Origin: Hermatobates lingyangjiaoensis
Lineage: Eukaryota; Arthropoda; Insecta; Hemiptera; Hermatobatidae
Assembly (NCBI GenBank): GCA_026182355.1
Contig: JAPFBL010000234.1
Coordinates: 62,001 to 126,000 of the forward strand
Length of the DNA: 64,000 nt
Direction: 5' to 3'
The translations under genes were made by a program, and so were the position numbers. Below the pieces are notes generated by a model, which saw only the letters and a list, made by a program, of their open reading frames with translations, was not told the DNA's origin and ran no database searches. Shown here one piece after another: positions 20,824-31,085 of the stretch. The first letter of the stretch is position 1. Each line of letters begins with the position of its first letter.

Positions 20824-21351
20824 CAGGGTGTCCATAAAGTCCGTGTGCGTTTTAAAAAAAATATACCCTTATTTGTAGCTGGGATAGAAATGATCTGTAA
20901 AAAGGATTAGAAAGAAGTAAATCTATATTTTTTAAAGTTTTATTGAAATTTTATCCACTTAATCTCCATCATGTGGTAACCTCTTCCATACAGATAAATC
21001 ACGAACTTCCTAACAGATAAATCGGAAGAGGTGAACCATTTCATTCATCTTCACATTCGCCAGACTTGACTCCATTAGATTTTTCTTATGGGGGGTATGT
21101 GAAAACAACTAATAAGATTTTACGGATTATTGTAAATCAGTTGGCGCATGTTTTCCGTAAACTGCAAAAGCATATTACCCTCTATATTGCTAATAATGGA
21201 GGACTGTGGAAACTAAAAATTATTTTTAGAGTAAAACCTTAAAAAGTGTAGGTTTACTTCCTTCTAATCTTTTTTACAGATTATTTCTATCGTAAATACG
21301 AATAAAGTTATAATTTTTTTAAACTGCACATGGACTTACGAACACCCTGTA
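20822..21351 (+). mobile_element. Tc1/mariner-type element with transposase relic
   Basis: Element 20824-21349 is flanked by TA on both sides. Its ends are inverted repeats of about 28 bases with a few mismatches, starting CAGGGTGTCCATAAAGTCC and, from the right, CAGGGTGTTCGTAAGTCC. It sits inside a family R1 repeat, so it is a nested insertion. At 526 bp it is too short for an intact transposase. Confidence 0.85.
21043..21243 (+). pseudogene. Mariner-superfamily transposase C-terminal relic
   Basis: The plus-strand frame reads HSPDLTPLDFSYGGYVK and continues with AHVFRKLQKHI to a stop at about 21242. SPDL(T/N)P(L/C)DF.LWG is the conserved block around the last catalytic acidic residue of IS630/Tc1/mariner transposases. 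The upstream catalytic residues are deleted, so it is non-functional. Confidence 0.8.
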
Positions 21352-21625
21352 TAGTGTTCGTGAAAAAATTCGATCTCCGGATTTTGACGGATTATATGTT
21401 TTGAGGTCCCACAAGTCGTTTATGAAGTTTTTTAGATGATGTCTCTAAGGGTGGGTGGGTGAGTATGTATCCAAAGTTTGTGGACAGTCTACGGTCCAGA
21501 ATCTTTGATGGATCAAATTGATATTTTACACAATAATGGGCCTTCTAGTGTAGGTGAGCCCTATTGTTTTGGAACAGTTATGGGAAAGTCACTGTTTTTT
21601 TCCAAAAACCTGTTTTTAGACTAAT
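21352..21625 (+). repeat. Dispersed repeat family R1, copy 2
   Basis: Starts GTTCGTGAAAAAATTCGATC and includes TACGGTCCAGAATCTTTGAT and CAAAAACCTGTTTTTAGAC, all shared with the minus-strand copy at 31850-32585. It is the continuation of the unit interrupted by the mariner element. Confidence 0.65.
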
Positions 21626-21738
21626 AACCTAGAATTAAAGACTCATAAACAACTCCCATTTAGACATTTATATTATACTCGTACCTAAACAAAACATTAT
21701 ATATTATATACCCAAGAAGGATATTATGTCTACTTACA

Positions 21739-22118
21739 GTAAAGTTCAGTGTAGGCCACTCCAGATTTCTTCTTACGTTTTTCTGATGACATAGGAACAT
21801 TTTGAAGTCTTAAAGTAACCACTTTATCCTAATTCTTGGATGTGAAAGAAGCTTATAAAAGACGCCTCCAATTCCATGAATGGTACTATTGTATAGATGG
21901 ATTAATTCACAAACTATACAATATATTACCTCATTATTATAAAAGAATAATTAGTTGAAGTATTAGACCAACCACAATTCAGTTGTGAACGCTAAAAGAT
22001 GTTCTCAGGCAGGTCTACTATCGCTCCACTCTAGTGATTATATGTGGATGACCTACTAAATATTCTGAATAACGAAGTCTGTGATGTAAAATCTGGAGTG
22101 GCCTGAACTCAACTTTAC
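21739..22118. mobile_element. MITE-like element with about 30-bp inverted termini
   Basis: The left end (GTAAAGTTCAGTGTAGGCCA, then CTCCAGATTT) is mirrored at the right (AAATCTGGAGTGGCCTGAAC, then TCAACTTTAC) with a few mismatches; total about 380 bp with no coding capacity. A related end plus outer flank (about 150 bases) recurs on the minus strand at 30930-31085. The superfamily was not identified. Confidence 0.6.
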
Positions 22119-22248
22119 TATAAATAAACATAACATCAAACTAGTTGATAACCAACTGATTTGTTGTTTAATTTTAATGTGCTATCATATATTTTAATCA
22201 ATAATATATTATTTGTTTACATGTGTCTTTATTTTAATTATTATAAAA

Positions 22249-22420
22249 AAACTAGCAAACCTACCCGTCTTTGACGGAATCAAAAATTTGATTCTACTTG
22301 GTATTCCAAAATATCATTAGAAATTATAGAATAGTAAAAAATATCATTATAAGTGTAGTGTTAAACAAATGCTTCTGGATACACCACATTAGATATCTGT
22401 CCTTGAGGTTCATGGAAGAA
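22249..22420 (+). repeat. Dispersed repeat R2, half A fragment
   Basis: Begins ACTAGCAAACCTACCCGTCT and contains GGTATTCCAAAATATCATTA and a CACCACATTAGATATCTGTC-like block. It matches 34996-35170 (plus) and 33290-33457 (minus). The ACTAGC..CCCG start resembles a dispersed insect repeat often classed with Helitrons; that is only a suggestion. Confidence 0.55.
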
Positions 22421-22477
22421 CATACAATTGTATATGTGTGATGTTGATATGTGATTTCTTATTATCCTTTGTTTGTA

Positions 22478-22522
22478 GGCCTATGAAAAAGGTTTTAAAT
22501 AAAACCGAAACGTTGGCAACGA
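22478..22522 (+). ncRNA. Degenerate hammerhead-like motif, family 5
   Basis: CCTATGA (one base short of CTGATGA), A-rich linker, stem II GGTTTT/AAAACC (six pairs), GAA, palindromic ACGT, then T. The flank AACGAGAGTTTGATT is of the type found after PLE hammerheads. The missing core base suggests it is dead. Confidence 0.4.
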
Positions 22523-22576
22523 GAGTTTGATTTTTTATCCTGGAAAATTGACCGAACTCCGATTAGAGAACACACC

Positions 22577-22578
<2 letters not shown>

Positions 22579-22631
<53 letters not shown>
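22579..22631. repeat. (TA)n microsatellite
   Basis: About 53 bases of pure TA immediately outside a PLE fold-back element. Confidence 0.95.
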
Positions 22632-22635
<4 letters not shown>

Positions 22636-22644
22636 CAAAACAAG

Positions 22645-22850
22645 ATTTCACATAAACAAGTAAAATAACAACCAATGACCAAACCACAATATGAAATGGG
22701 AAAAAAGGACTAAGATCTTTCAACCACAACAAGCGGTCTTCGTCAGAGTCAGTTGGGTTTTTGACTCTGATGAAGACCGCTAGTTATGGTTGAAAGATAT
22801 TAGTCATTGTTTTCCATTTCTTATTGTAGTTTAAACATTTTTCTATATAT
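22645..22850. mobile_element. PLE fold-back, family 1, tight turn
   Basis: The arms carry a minus-strand hammerhead-like motif at 22708-22750 (CTGACGA, stem II GACC/GGTT, GAA, AGATCT) and a plus-strand one at 22763-22805 (CTGATGA, AGATAT in place of the palindrome). The turn lies within CAGAGTCAGTTGGGTTTTTG (22744-22763): the left arm lost the AAAACCCAACT piece, so the junction is asymmetric. Confidence 0.65.
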
Positions 22851-22859
22851 AAAGAAATC

Positions 22860-23490
22860 AGTGTCACTTTATTCTGCTCTTTTATTGCAATATTATGCAC
22901 TCTAAAGTTGTGATATTGTGAACAGTGATGTATAGACGCGAGTGTAGACGCAAGGGAAGTTTATTAAAAACACTTGCTGTTGTGAATTAATAAGCATGCA
23001 TGATAATAATAAAGATCTAGAGGGGAGGTGTCCCAAAGGGGGGGTGAGTTGCTAACAAGCTGAGCAGATGGAGCGATAAGCCGAGTTAATTGGCTGGTAA
23101 TATCTGCTTTTGAAGCAGAGAGAGCAAGGCGCGAAGGCAAGTAGGGGGAGTCGCATATGCCTGCGACTCCTGCCACAAGGGGATACATGGGCCGGAACAA
23201 CCCCCTCCCCGCGCAAACCCTTTGCAACCCTTAACACATTTACACTCGAACCAAAACACACCCCACCTCCCCTATCGTCACCCGCCCTCATCATTTACTC
23301 AACAAAGACAAACCTTTGGCAACTTTGATTGCTTTCGACACTGTCACGCCTCGACGAACTTCCATCGCGTTATTAAAAACAACATAGACTGCTGCCTCAA
23401 CCGCATCGCACTCGCACTTCATTCAACATATCTCTGCTGCACATACAGATTTCAACTTGGTAAGCTCAAATTTCTCAGAATTTAATGCTG
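22860..23490. other. GC-rich island of unknown identity
   Basis: After AT-rich flanks, 23030-23420 is markedly GC-rich, with GGGGAGTCGCATATGCCTGC-type sequence and C-rich CACCTCCCC runs. Overlapping short open frames on both strands (up to 87 codons) have no recognisable domain. It could be a retroelement 5' region or an unrecognised exon or promoter. Confidence 0.3.
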
Positions 23491-23540
23491 TTCTGTCATA
23501 TGGTCAATATCTTTATCAAATTTTATGTATTATTATTTAT

Positions 23541-23586
23541 AAAATGATTTCACATAAACACGTGAAATAACAATCAATGATCAAAT
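23541..23586 (-). repeat. Solitary PLE family 1 terminus
   Basis: ATGATTTCACATAAACACGT then GAAATAACAATCAATGATCAA: only the outer end of the family, cut before the hammerhead. Confidence 0.6.
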
Positions 23587-23589
23587 ATT

Positions 23590-24010
23590 ATTTATTTACA
23601 TACGAGTCAAAATCCTCATGTTTTTTATTTTTTAATATTAATTAATTAATTAATTTAATATTAATTACTATATACTAAACTACTAAACAATTACACATAA
23701 TTATAACTGACTCAAACAAGATTGAATCAACAGTAGTTAAGTAAACTGTAGCATAATCATGCATAACTGTATTAGGCGTTTTACTTTTTTTTATTTTTTT
23801 TATATTGCAATTAAAAAGTCTACACTCCATTATTCCATACTCCATTATACCTTAATAATCATACAAAACAGTGAGGAATGAAGCAAATAATTTCTGTTAA
23901 TGATATCAAAATGGAATAACCTAGGTGTTTTTAAAATGTATAACGGGATGTATAAATGCAGTTTAGAAATGAGATGAGGACAATCCATTAAATTTAATAA
24001 TTCATATATA
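23590..24010. other. AT-rich spacer
   Basis: Includes a TAATTAATTAAT-type palindromic stretch at about 23635-23660; no gene recognised. Confidence 0.35.
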
Positions 24011-24024
24011 AATAGAATAATAAT

Positions 24025-24245
24025 AAGATTTTACAATAAACATGTGAAATAAAAATCAACATCCAAACCAGAGTAAGAAAACAGAAAGAAGACCAAAATC
24101 TTTCAATCAAAACAAGTGGTTTTCCATCAGAGTCAAATCGTAACAGAGAGTATTAGTTGAGATTTGACTCTGATGAAGACCACTTGTTATGGTTGAAAGA
24201 TCTTGATCTTTTTTCTGATTTTCACTGTGGTTTAGACAATGATAA
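24025..24245. mobile_element. PLE fold-back, family 1, diverged
   Basis: The minus-strand motif at 24091-24134 is degraded (CTGATGG, AGATTT). The plus-strand motif at 24166-24208 keeps CTGATGA, stem II GACCA/TGGTT, GAA and AGATCT, with GATC replacing AGTC in stem I. The loop CGTAACAGAGAGTATTAGTTG is unique among the copies. Confidence 0.55.
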
Positions 24246-24359
24246 ATAGGATGCCAAAATAGGTTATAAGAGATCAGGAATATTAAATCAGGCCAGAAAG
24301 GAGAGGATAGTATGATAAACCTGTAGGATAACCCTTTTGAGAATGTTGCATTTAGAATT

Positions 24360-25390
24360 GTCGAGGACCATCAGAGTATCAGGAGTGAGGTTGACATACC
24401 TTCGTTGAATATAATAGCATGGTCACTCAAACTATACTGTATCGAAACTATGGTGTTGATATACAGATAACACTCACAAAGAGCCATAAAGCGGATCCTG
24501 TAATAAACAGGTATCCTGGTATAACGGTGGCTTGGTTAAGAAGGGACACTGTGGAGCCGGATGTTTCCGAAAGTATCCTAGGTGTACTATATCAATTCCG
24601 CTTGGTACATCAACTACGATATTCCAGGCAGAGATACTTGCGTCTTCGCCTGTGTATGGATATGGAAGGAAGAAGGCTTAAAGGATCGATTTATATAATC
24701 TGGTCAGAGCCAGGTCGCACTGAAAGCGCTCAGACTGATTCGAAGCTGGTGCTTCAATTTCGGGAAGAGCTGACTGACCTGTCTCGTTACAACAATGTAT
24801 TAATCGGTTAGAACCCTGGCCATAAAGCCATTGAAGGAAGCGAGGAGGTTGATAAGCTTGCCAAAACAGCAGATATCACCCTTTTATATGACCGTAGCCT
24901 GCGCTGTCTATATCTATTGTACGGTCAAAGGTGAAGTGACAGTCTGGGTCAGAAATGAACAGTGGAACTATGGATCTTATAGCAGTGGTTCCCATTGTAA
25001 ATGGCTGTTTACCAGAGAGGAGCTCACGACTCACACGTACCCTAATGAGGCTCCCAAGGAGTCAGATAAGGTTGATTATAGGCTTACTGACAGGACACAG
25101 GTGCTTCAAAAGTCACTTGAAAAAAGTCGACCTCTTAAGAAGATCGACAGAGAGTAGACTATGTGGAGACGTAGAAGAAACTGTAATCTACATAGTTAGA
25201 GACTACTGAGGCAACGAGGCCTCAGACAGTTACTTCTGAACCCGAAGAGTCGGGGATTGACCCCGCTGCATACCTTAACAATTTAGTGAAGAGAACGGAA
25301 ATCGGACAACAGTTCTAGACACTGATCTGAGTGGTTGTACCCAAACTTCCTGTCAAAGAAAAAGACTGCAAGGGTTGACGTTTTTGACCC
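24360..25390 (+). pseudogene. LINE ORF2 C-terminal relic: RNase H and zinc-knuckle tail
   Basis: Three frames carry consecutive parts of one ancestral protein. At 24419-24810 the end reads REELTDLSRYNNVLIG, a stop, then NPGHKAIEGSEEVDKLAK, which is the RNase H block (V.GH.G..GNE.AD.LAK) of Jockey/I/R1-type LINEs. At 24955-25209 another frame gives RLIIGLLTGHRCFKSHL and SRLCGDVEETVIYIV, the LTGH...HL...C..C....ET..H(I/V) tail found at the end of these ORF2 proteins. Stops and frameshifts show it is dead. The reverse transcriptase domain is not recognisable upstream. Confidence 0.75.
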
Positions 25391-27160
25391 GTAAGGAGAT
25401 CGGTTTCTATTCTATGTATCTATCTATTAATGGTAGTGCCAAATGAATAGAGTATTATATATATGATAAAAATAAATAAATTAAAATATCAAACTCAAAA
25501 ACACAAACTGTAACATTTATTCCTGTTTTACTATGGAAAAATAAGATATTTAGAGTACTTTTCTAGATAAATCGTTATATTTGTTATTTTTTTTAAATGA
25601 ATGTTTGTAAAATTCTTTAGAAGTAACAGGGTGGAAATAATTCCTTAAGTTGGCATGAAAAAAGGTTTTCAAGTCAGGTAGTAAATGGGTTTTAGAGAAA
25701 TAGACAATAGAAAAGGATGTTTCATTGGTTGAGAGAGAAAGATCGGTTTGTGGTAGTGGATGGCGTGAAAATTAAGATTTTACGAATTAGAAGGAATGGG
25801 ACTCGAAGAGGTGGAAACGAATCAATAGGATACGCCATTGGGAGGCCACATAATGGGTGACCATGCCGTAGCTTCATGTCTTTATATGTTTACTGTTGTT
25901 TTTACTATCATCGGTCTTCAGGTGAATTCAGCTCCTTTTACCTGATACTGGACCCGACTTCAACCACTATTGCCCTCCCTGCAGAACCGTGGCCATAATA
26001 ATGTAATGAAGTCTTGTAAGCGCTGACTTTCAAGTTGTAGGAACTTTAACAGTCTTTTCAAGGAACAAGCACATAGTCAGAATAGACCAATATCAGTAAT
26101 CTAGCAATATTTCATCACCACAAGATAATTGAAGTTTCCTGATTGTTGCTTTGTAGCATTACTTAATAGTTCTTATCTTCAAACCGGACAACTATAATTT
26201 CTGAATTTTTTTTTGCCTCTTATTCCCACACTATTAAGTACTACTCTTATTATTTGTTCTTCAAAATTTCATTTGAAATGCATTTTTAATCTTACTAAAG
26301 TCATTTTTCCAGGAACTTTTTTTTTTCTTGATACTTTATTTTTCATTCATAATAAAGTATGAAACTTACTTCGTAAAAACATTTGCTGCAATGACAGGCG
26401 TATGTCATAATGTTAACAACCAACAGAACCTAATTTTCCATTCTTACAGTTTTTTTGAGATTTTGAAATCTTTGATAATGTCAATTGAAAAAAGATATGC
26501 CCAATAAAAGTTCCAGAGAATAAAATTTGTAATCAACAAAATATCATAATTTTATATGTTCCCAACAGTCGTTTGTTTTAAAATTATTTTAATCTGAATA
26601 TCTGAATATTTTGCTATCAATTTTTGTAACAATTTTTATTAGCTATAACTTTTAAGATTGACTTAGATGTAGACACAACCTGAAAAGTAATATGAACTCT
26701 TGAAGGTGTAATTAACATTATCAATTTAATTTATTTGTAGGGTACTTAAGATATTAAAGTCCGTTAAAACAAATCATGATTTTTAACTCTCAAATTACTA
26801 TTTCTATAGAAAAAACGGGTACACGCCGGACAATTTTTTTTGTTTTACAAATAAACATTTTTGGAATTAATACATTATTTAACCACTATATACTGCATGG
26901 ATGACAAGTGAAGAATAAGTTGGTATTATATAAATCATGTTTAATTATTTGTTTTATAACAAAAATAAAATTATTCAATACGTTTATTGTTGATGGCTAA
27001 GAGAGATGACAGGAGAAGGATTAATAGTGTTGAAAGTTACCATGACAAAAGGCAGAGTAATCCATGACAGTATGCTACCAGCGTCCATCTGTCCTGTAAT
27101 AGCTCAGGACTCAGGTGGTCGTCAACAAGCGATTCTTTGGCATTAGTTTAACGAAACTTG
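25391..27160. other. Intergenic, no gene recognised
   Basis: AT-rich; mixed-composition sequence at 25850-26060 and 27000-27130 has no recognisable domain. Confidence 0.4.
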
Positions 27161-27162
27161 CA

Positions 27163-27460
27163 TATATATATATATATATATGAATGATTAAACCACAATA
27201 AGAATGGGAAAACAAGACTAAGATCTTTCAACCGTAACATGCGGTCTTCGTCAGAGTCCAAAACCCAACTGAACACTAGATGCAGAAAACATCTGGTGAG
27301 GAGTTGAGTTCTCCTCACCAGATGTTTTCTGCATCTAGTGTTCAGTTGGGTTTTGGACTCTGACGAAGACCGCATGTTACGGTTGAAAGATCTTAGTCTT
27401 GTTTTCCCATTCTTATTGTGGTTTAATCATTGATTGTTGTTTCACGTGTTTATGTGAAAT
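27163..27460. mobile_element. PLE fold-back with long arms, family 1
   Basis: Arms run from GATTAAACCACAATAAGAAT (27186) to a turn near 27307 and back to 27425. They are nearly perfect and include an extra 45 bases per arm (CACTAGATGCAGAAAACATC and GGTGAGGAG) compared with the tight copies. Complete hammerhead-like motifs lie at 27216-27258 (minus) and 27356-27398 (plus). In both, CTTGTTA of loop II is ATGTTA-like (CATGTTA), so the two arms share a private change and derive from one another. (TA)n tracts lie on both sides. Confidence 0.72.
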
Positions 27461-27461
27461 C

Positions 27462-27463
27462 TT

Positions 27464-27489
<26 letters not shown>
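27462..27489. repeat. (TA)n microsatellite
   Basis: TA tract following the family 1 terminus TTTCACGTGTTTATGTGAAA. Confidence 0.9.
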
Positions 27490-27494
<5 letters not shown>

Positions 27495-27499
27495 TTAAA

Positions 27500-27720
27500 T
27501 TACACAAAGCACGACACAGAAAAGAGAATACAAGGAAAACTTACAGAATTCAATATTTCGAACTGTTGTTCGTCATCAGGAGAGTAGACTAGTAGAGAGG
27601 ACGAAGTGAGAGAGATCTCCCCACGTCGAAGAACGGAGCGCGAATGAAGAAATAAAGAGTCAACCGAAGAGAGCAGCACTAGCGTAAAAAAGGAGCTAGG
27701 CACTAAACGTCGGAGAACGG
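27500..27720 (-). mobile_element. PLE terminal-repeat fragment, family 3, minus strand
   Basis: Minus-strand motif at 27546-27586: CTGATGA, an extra C, stem II GAAC/GTTC with loop AACA, GAA, palindromic ATAT, T before the cleavage point. Stem I keeps two pairs (TC/GA) and then weakens. Upstream (27590-27720) is a purine-rich block with GAGAGCAGCACTAG. Confidence 0.55.
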
Positions 27721-27724
27721 AGAA

Positions 27725-27917
27725 AGCAAAAACAATAGATAAAATTATAAAATTAAAAATTATAAATTAAAAATTATAAAAAAGGAAATAATAAAAAAAA
27801 AAAATAAATAAATAAATAAATAAAATAAAAAATATATATAATAAAAAAAAAAAAATATATATATATAATAATAAAATAATAAAAAAAATATATATATATA
27901 TGAATATGATGTTTTTA

Positions 27918-27976
<59 letters not shown>

Positions 27977-28050
27977 AGTAAAAAATGTGTGAAACTCACA
28001 ATTGGCATTAGTTTAACGAAACTTGCATATATATATATATATATATATAG
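27725..28050. repeat. Low-complexity A/T block with (TA)n tracts
   Basis: Runs of AAATAAAT and (TA)n, including a pure TA tract at 27920-27976 and another at about 28027-28049. Between them, 27995-28026 (ATTGGCATTAGTTTAACGAA then ACTTGCA) repeats 27135-27162. The long open frames here are artefacts of TA repeats. Confidence 0.85.
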
Positions 28051-28090
28051 TATATATTTGCATGGAGACGTTCTTCTTGATTTCTTCGGA
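28045..28090 (-). ncRNA. Possible degenerate hammerhead after the PLE endonuclease
   Basis: On the minus strand about 85 bases past the endonuclease stop, CCGAAGA is followed by AAGAACGTCTCCATGC. The spacing and ACGT palindrome recall the family, but the T of CTGANGA is C and GAA-ACGT is one base short. Weak. Confidence 0.25.
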
Positions 28091-28174
28091 GATATTGATA
28101 GAAGAAGCACTAAACACCGCATGCGATTGGTTGACTATACTAGACAGCCCAACCAGTCACCCGGCCTCTCATGG

Positions 28175-28885
28175 CTACTCAGCCGATTGGTCATCACCAT
28201 TCACAGGGGCATCGAATTCGCTTACATCGATTACTAATTTGTAGGAGATATCAAAGTTTCTACAGATAGGTATAACATTCATATCACTTATTTGTGCATT
28301 TATAACAGGATTCAAATCTTTAATATAGAGTGATTCAATTATTTTTAATCTATTACTATCACTGTTCATCTGCAAAATAGTTGTCCCTTCATCTAACATC
28401 TTCCGTGTTAAAGCCATAGTATGGGCTTCTCTTGCATGGTTCTTGGGGGCCCAATTCACTAAATGCATGCTCAATCGTCTTGAAAGCTTAGTAGTTGTCA
28501 TCCCAATATAATAATTTGAGGGCAGGGTTGCGCAGTCCCCTGTATTGCATGTATATTTATATATTAAGTGACACTTATGCAAGTCTGGTACAGCTTTTCC
28601 ATGACGGTTTCTTAATATGAGGTCTTGAGTTTTTCTATTTTTGTAATATATTCTTAATTTTATTTTGCCATTAGGATCTGTGGTTTTGACATTGTTCTTA
28701 ATGATCTTCTTAAGTGCTGTTTCATCTTGTCGGTATTGATTATTCATATATCCTCGGTAATACAGTAGGATTTCTTGCCCTGTGTTGTCCATTTCATTTT
28801 CTTTTTCTTCGGTATACCACCTATCCATTTGCCTCTTGATAACACTCGATATTTCTTTATTGCTATAGCCGTTGTTCAGGAGCAC
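28175..28885 (-). pseudogene. Penelope-like element GIY-YIG endonuclease fragment (236 aa)
   Basis: This would be the C-terminal endonuclease that nicks target DNA for a Penelope-like retrotransposon. The frame includes ILLYYRGYMNNQYRQDE and VPDLHKCHLIYKYTCNTGDC, then NYYIGMTTTKLSRRLSMHL, the GIY-YIG core in its PLE form with the family's cysteine pair in the insertion before YIG (CNTGDC). A metal-binding glutamate candidate lies in IIESLYIKDLNPVINAQ. The frame is open for 236 codons and stops before a (TA)n tract, but the reverse transcriptase is absent upstream, so this is a truncated copy. It is the clearest protein evidence that PLEs populated this region, in keeping with the ribozyme-like repeats around it. 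Confidence 0.85.
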
Positions 28886-28941
28886 CTGCGTGGATTTATC
28901 TCATTCGTCAAGTATTAATTTCCAATTACTGCAGTGCGTAA

Positions 28942-28942
<1 letters not shown>

Positions 28943-29022
<80 letters not shown>
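28943..29022. repeat. (TA)n(TG)n compound microsatellite
   Basis: About 40 bases of TA followed by 40 bases of TG. Confidence 0.95.
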
Positions 29023-29027
<5 letters not shown>

Positions 29028-29085
29028 ATAGCTTCTTGTGTATATTTTAATGAATTTTTCTATATCTCTTCTTGAGTTGCATGTG

Positions 29086-29290
29086 TTTGTGGTTCATTCT
29101 ATATATATTATTTCTTTTACTAGTCTTTTCCGCAAATGTTTTTCTTTGTCTATTATAACGGGATTTTGAAAATCGAAATTGTGTTTTTGAGTGATTGCGT
29201 GTTTTGCTAAAGCGCATGTTATTTTTTGTTCTGTGATGTCTGTTTTATGTTGTAATATCCTGCTTGATAAATACTGGCTGGTTTAGTCTA
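29086..29290 (-). pseudogene. Second PLE endonuclease C-terminal fragment
   Basis: Minus-strand translation gives KTDITEQKITCALAKHAITQ then KHNFDFQNPVIIDKEKHLRK and RLVKEIIYIE before a stop. The pattern SA.A.H....H.(F/I).....I(I/L)..E....KR..(K/E)EA..I is the end of the GIY-YIG domain in many PLEs. It is a different element from the one at 28175-28885, because the domain end is duplicated. Confidence 0.7.
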
Positions 29291-29339
29291 TATAATTTGA
29301 GTCACAGTCAAATTTGACTATATATATATCTATATATAT

Positions 29340-29660
29340 CAGATATATGTATATATATATATATAAACTAGAATTTAAAAAAGAACACATAGAAAGGAAA
29401 CCACTGAACTCACTAATATATTTCGATGTCCTCGTCTTCAGGAAAAGAAGTGAATCGCTCCAAAGGCTGATAACGACTGACTTGGCGTTCGAACTGAAGC
29501 ACTCAAACAGTGTAGCCAACTTTCGGAGGAAAGGTAGACAGGGAAGATAAAGAAATAAAAGCCAAATAAAAATTAAAAAAGAAAACATTTAACTAAAATA
29601 AAATTAAAAACTGATAACAACTTTAAAAAAAAAACTTTAAGAAAAAAAAATCAACGATTG
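29340..29660 (-). mobile_element. PLE terminal-repeat fragment, family 3 variant
   Basis: Minus-strand motif at about 29408-29452: CTGAAGA, an extra C, weak stem II (GA/TC), GAA, palindromic ATATAT, T. Stem I pairs only in part (CACT/AGTG after an internal loop). It is probably linked to the endonuclease fragment just left of it. Confidence 0.45.
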
Positions 29661-29671
29661 AGGTTAAGCCC

Positions 29672-29870
29672 ATATATATATATATATATGTACTGATATA
29701 TATATATATATATATATATCAGTTGGGTTTTTGACTCTGACGAAGACCGCTTGTTACGTTACGTTCTTAGTCTTGTTTTCCCATTTCTTATTGTGGTTTG
29801 ATCATTGATTGTTGCTTCACGTGTTTATGTGAATTCTTTATATATATATATATATATATATATGGGCTGC
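29672..29870 (+). mobile_element. PLE arm between (TA)n tracts, broken motif
   Basis: The sequence starts directly from (TA)n into CAGTTGGGTTTTTGACTCTG. The motif at 29733-29772 keeps CTGACGA and GACCGCTTGTTACG, but stem II 3' and GAA are replaced by a duplicated TTACG. The family terminus (GCTTCACGTGTTTATGTGAA) and (TA)n at 29838-29863 follow. Confidence 0.6.
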
Positions 29871-30045
29871 TGGGGAGCAGCATTGCGGTGGTTCCACGAG
29901 TTACTCTGGAGGCCAGTAGCAGTTTGCTTCTCAACGCGAGTACTTCGCACTTCTTCCCGATGACGACGGATGTCGAAATATCGAAGTGAGTTCTGTAGTG
30001 TCTTTCTGTGTTCTTTTCTATGTGTTAAAGTGTATATATATTATG
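29870..30045 (+). mobile_element. PLE terminal-repeat fragment, family 3, decayed core
   Basis: The motif at 29948-29990 reads CCGATGA (C for the required T), extra C, stem II GAC/GTC with loop GGAT, GAA, ATAT, C. Stem I pairs CTTC with GAAG. Downstream GTGTCTTTCTGTG matches the copy at 20.2 kb. Confidence 0.55.
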
Positions 30046-30929
30046 TATATATATTTATGTTCAGTGAATATATTATTATGTTAATTCACAAGGTACTTAA
30101 TTCAATGTTTCTTTTCAACACAGTTATCTTTATTTTGATAATTTTGATTTAAATGTAACAATTGTCAAAGCCGTATAAAAAAATCAAGTCAATCACCATG
30201 ACTAATAATTAAGACCAGAATGATTTTAAAAATATTTTAAATTAACTTTCAAGATGTTGCAAATTTATATAGTTCTTTTTATATAGTTAATTATCATAAT
30301 GATTTTGTAAGAAATAAGAAAAATATAATACATTTATTAAGTTGGAACCATTTATTTAAAATTTTACAAGAACACTATATTTTTGATTATATTTACATAA
30401 TTAATTATTTGATCATCTACATTTTATTCTAAGTCATGTAATTAGTTGTGAAATTTTTTTTTTCAATTATCTTAATATATAAATTAATTTAATTCATTTG
30501 CATTATTAATTATAGCAGTAATTTTGGAAAAAAAATAATTCTATTAACTCATTTGCTATGCAAGCGGTTATTGTGTGGTATTTTACTCATGATTAGAAAG
30601 GTGAAGAAAATTACTTTTCTACTGTAAACTTTAAGCATGACTTTTAATAAATACATGTTTAATTCATTGGTGTTGGCATAGGTTTTTTTAAAAGCTGTGC
30701 GGTCGTCGATATACCAAAAAAACGAGCTGTTTAGGCAAGGTCTCTTCAGCATCACACTGTTCTCCACATGAAATTAATAGTATTTAGTGAATATCACTCT
30801 AAACAGAATAACATCCTTGTTTTTTAACTATTTCAAGGGATCACACTTCTGTTGGTCTTAAAAATAGAAATATATCCAAAAACCGGCATGATACAATCAT
30901 ACCATGAACTGAGAAAAGTATGAATTACC
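30046..30929. other. AT-rich spacer, no gene
   Basis: No recognisable gene or repeat family member. Confidence 0.4.
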
Positions 30930-31085
30930 AGGTTACTAATAAATGAAATCTGGAGTGGCCTACATTCAACAGTACTATAAGTAAACATGTTATCAAAATT
31001 CTTGGGTACATAATATATAACGTCCCCAATTATCCTCATTAGGCATAATATAAATGTCTAAATGGGAGATGTTTATTAGTCTTTC
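30930..31085 (-). repeat. Fragment of the 21.7-kb MITE family
   Basis: On the minus strand CATCTCCCATTTAGACATTT, GTACCCAAGAA and GTAGGCCACTCCAGATTTC match 21645-21775 in the same order. Confidence 0.6.

Noticed and set aside
27760..28244. Open frames of 73-120 codons full of YIYIYI
   Set aside because: Produced by reading through (TA)n and AAATAAAT repeats.
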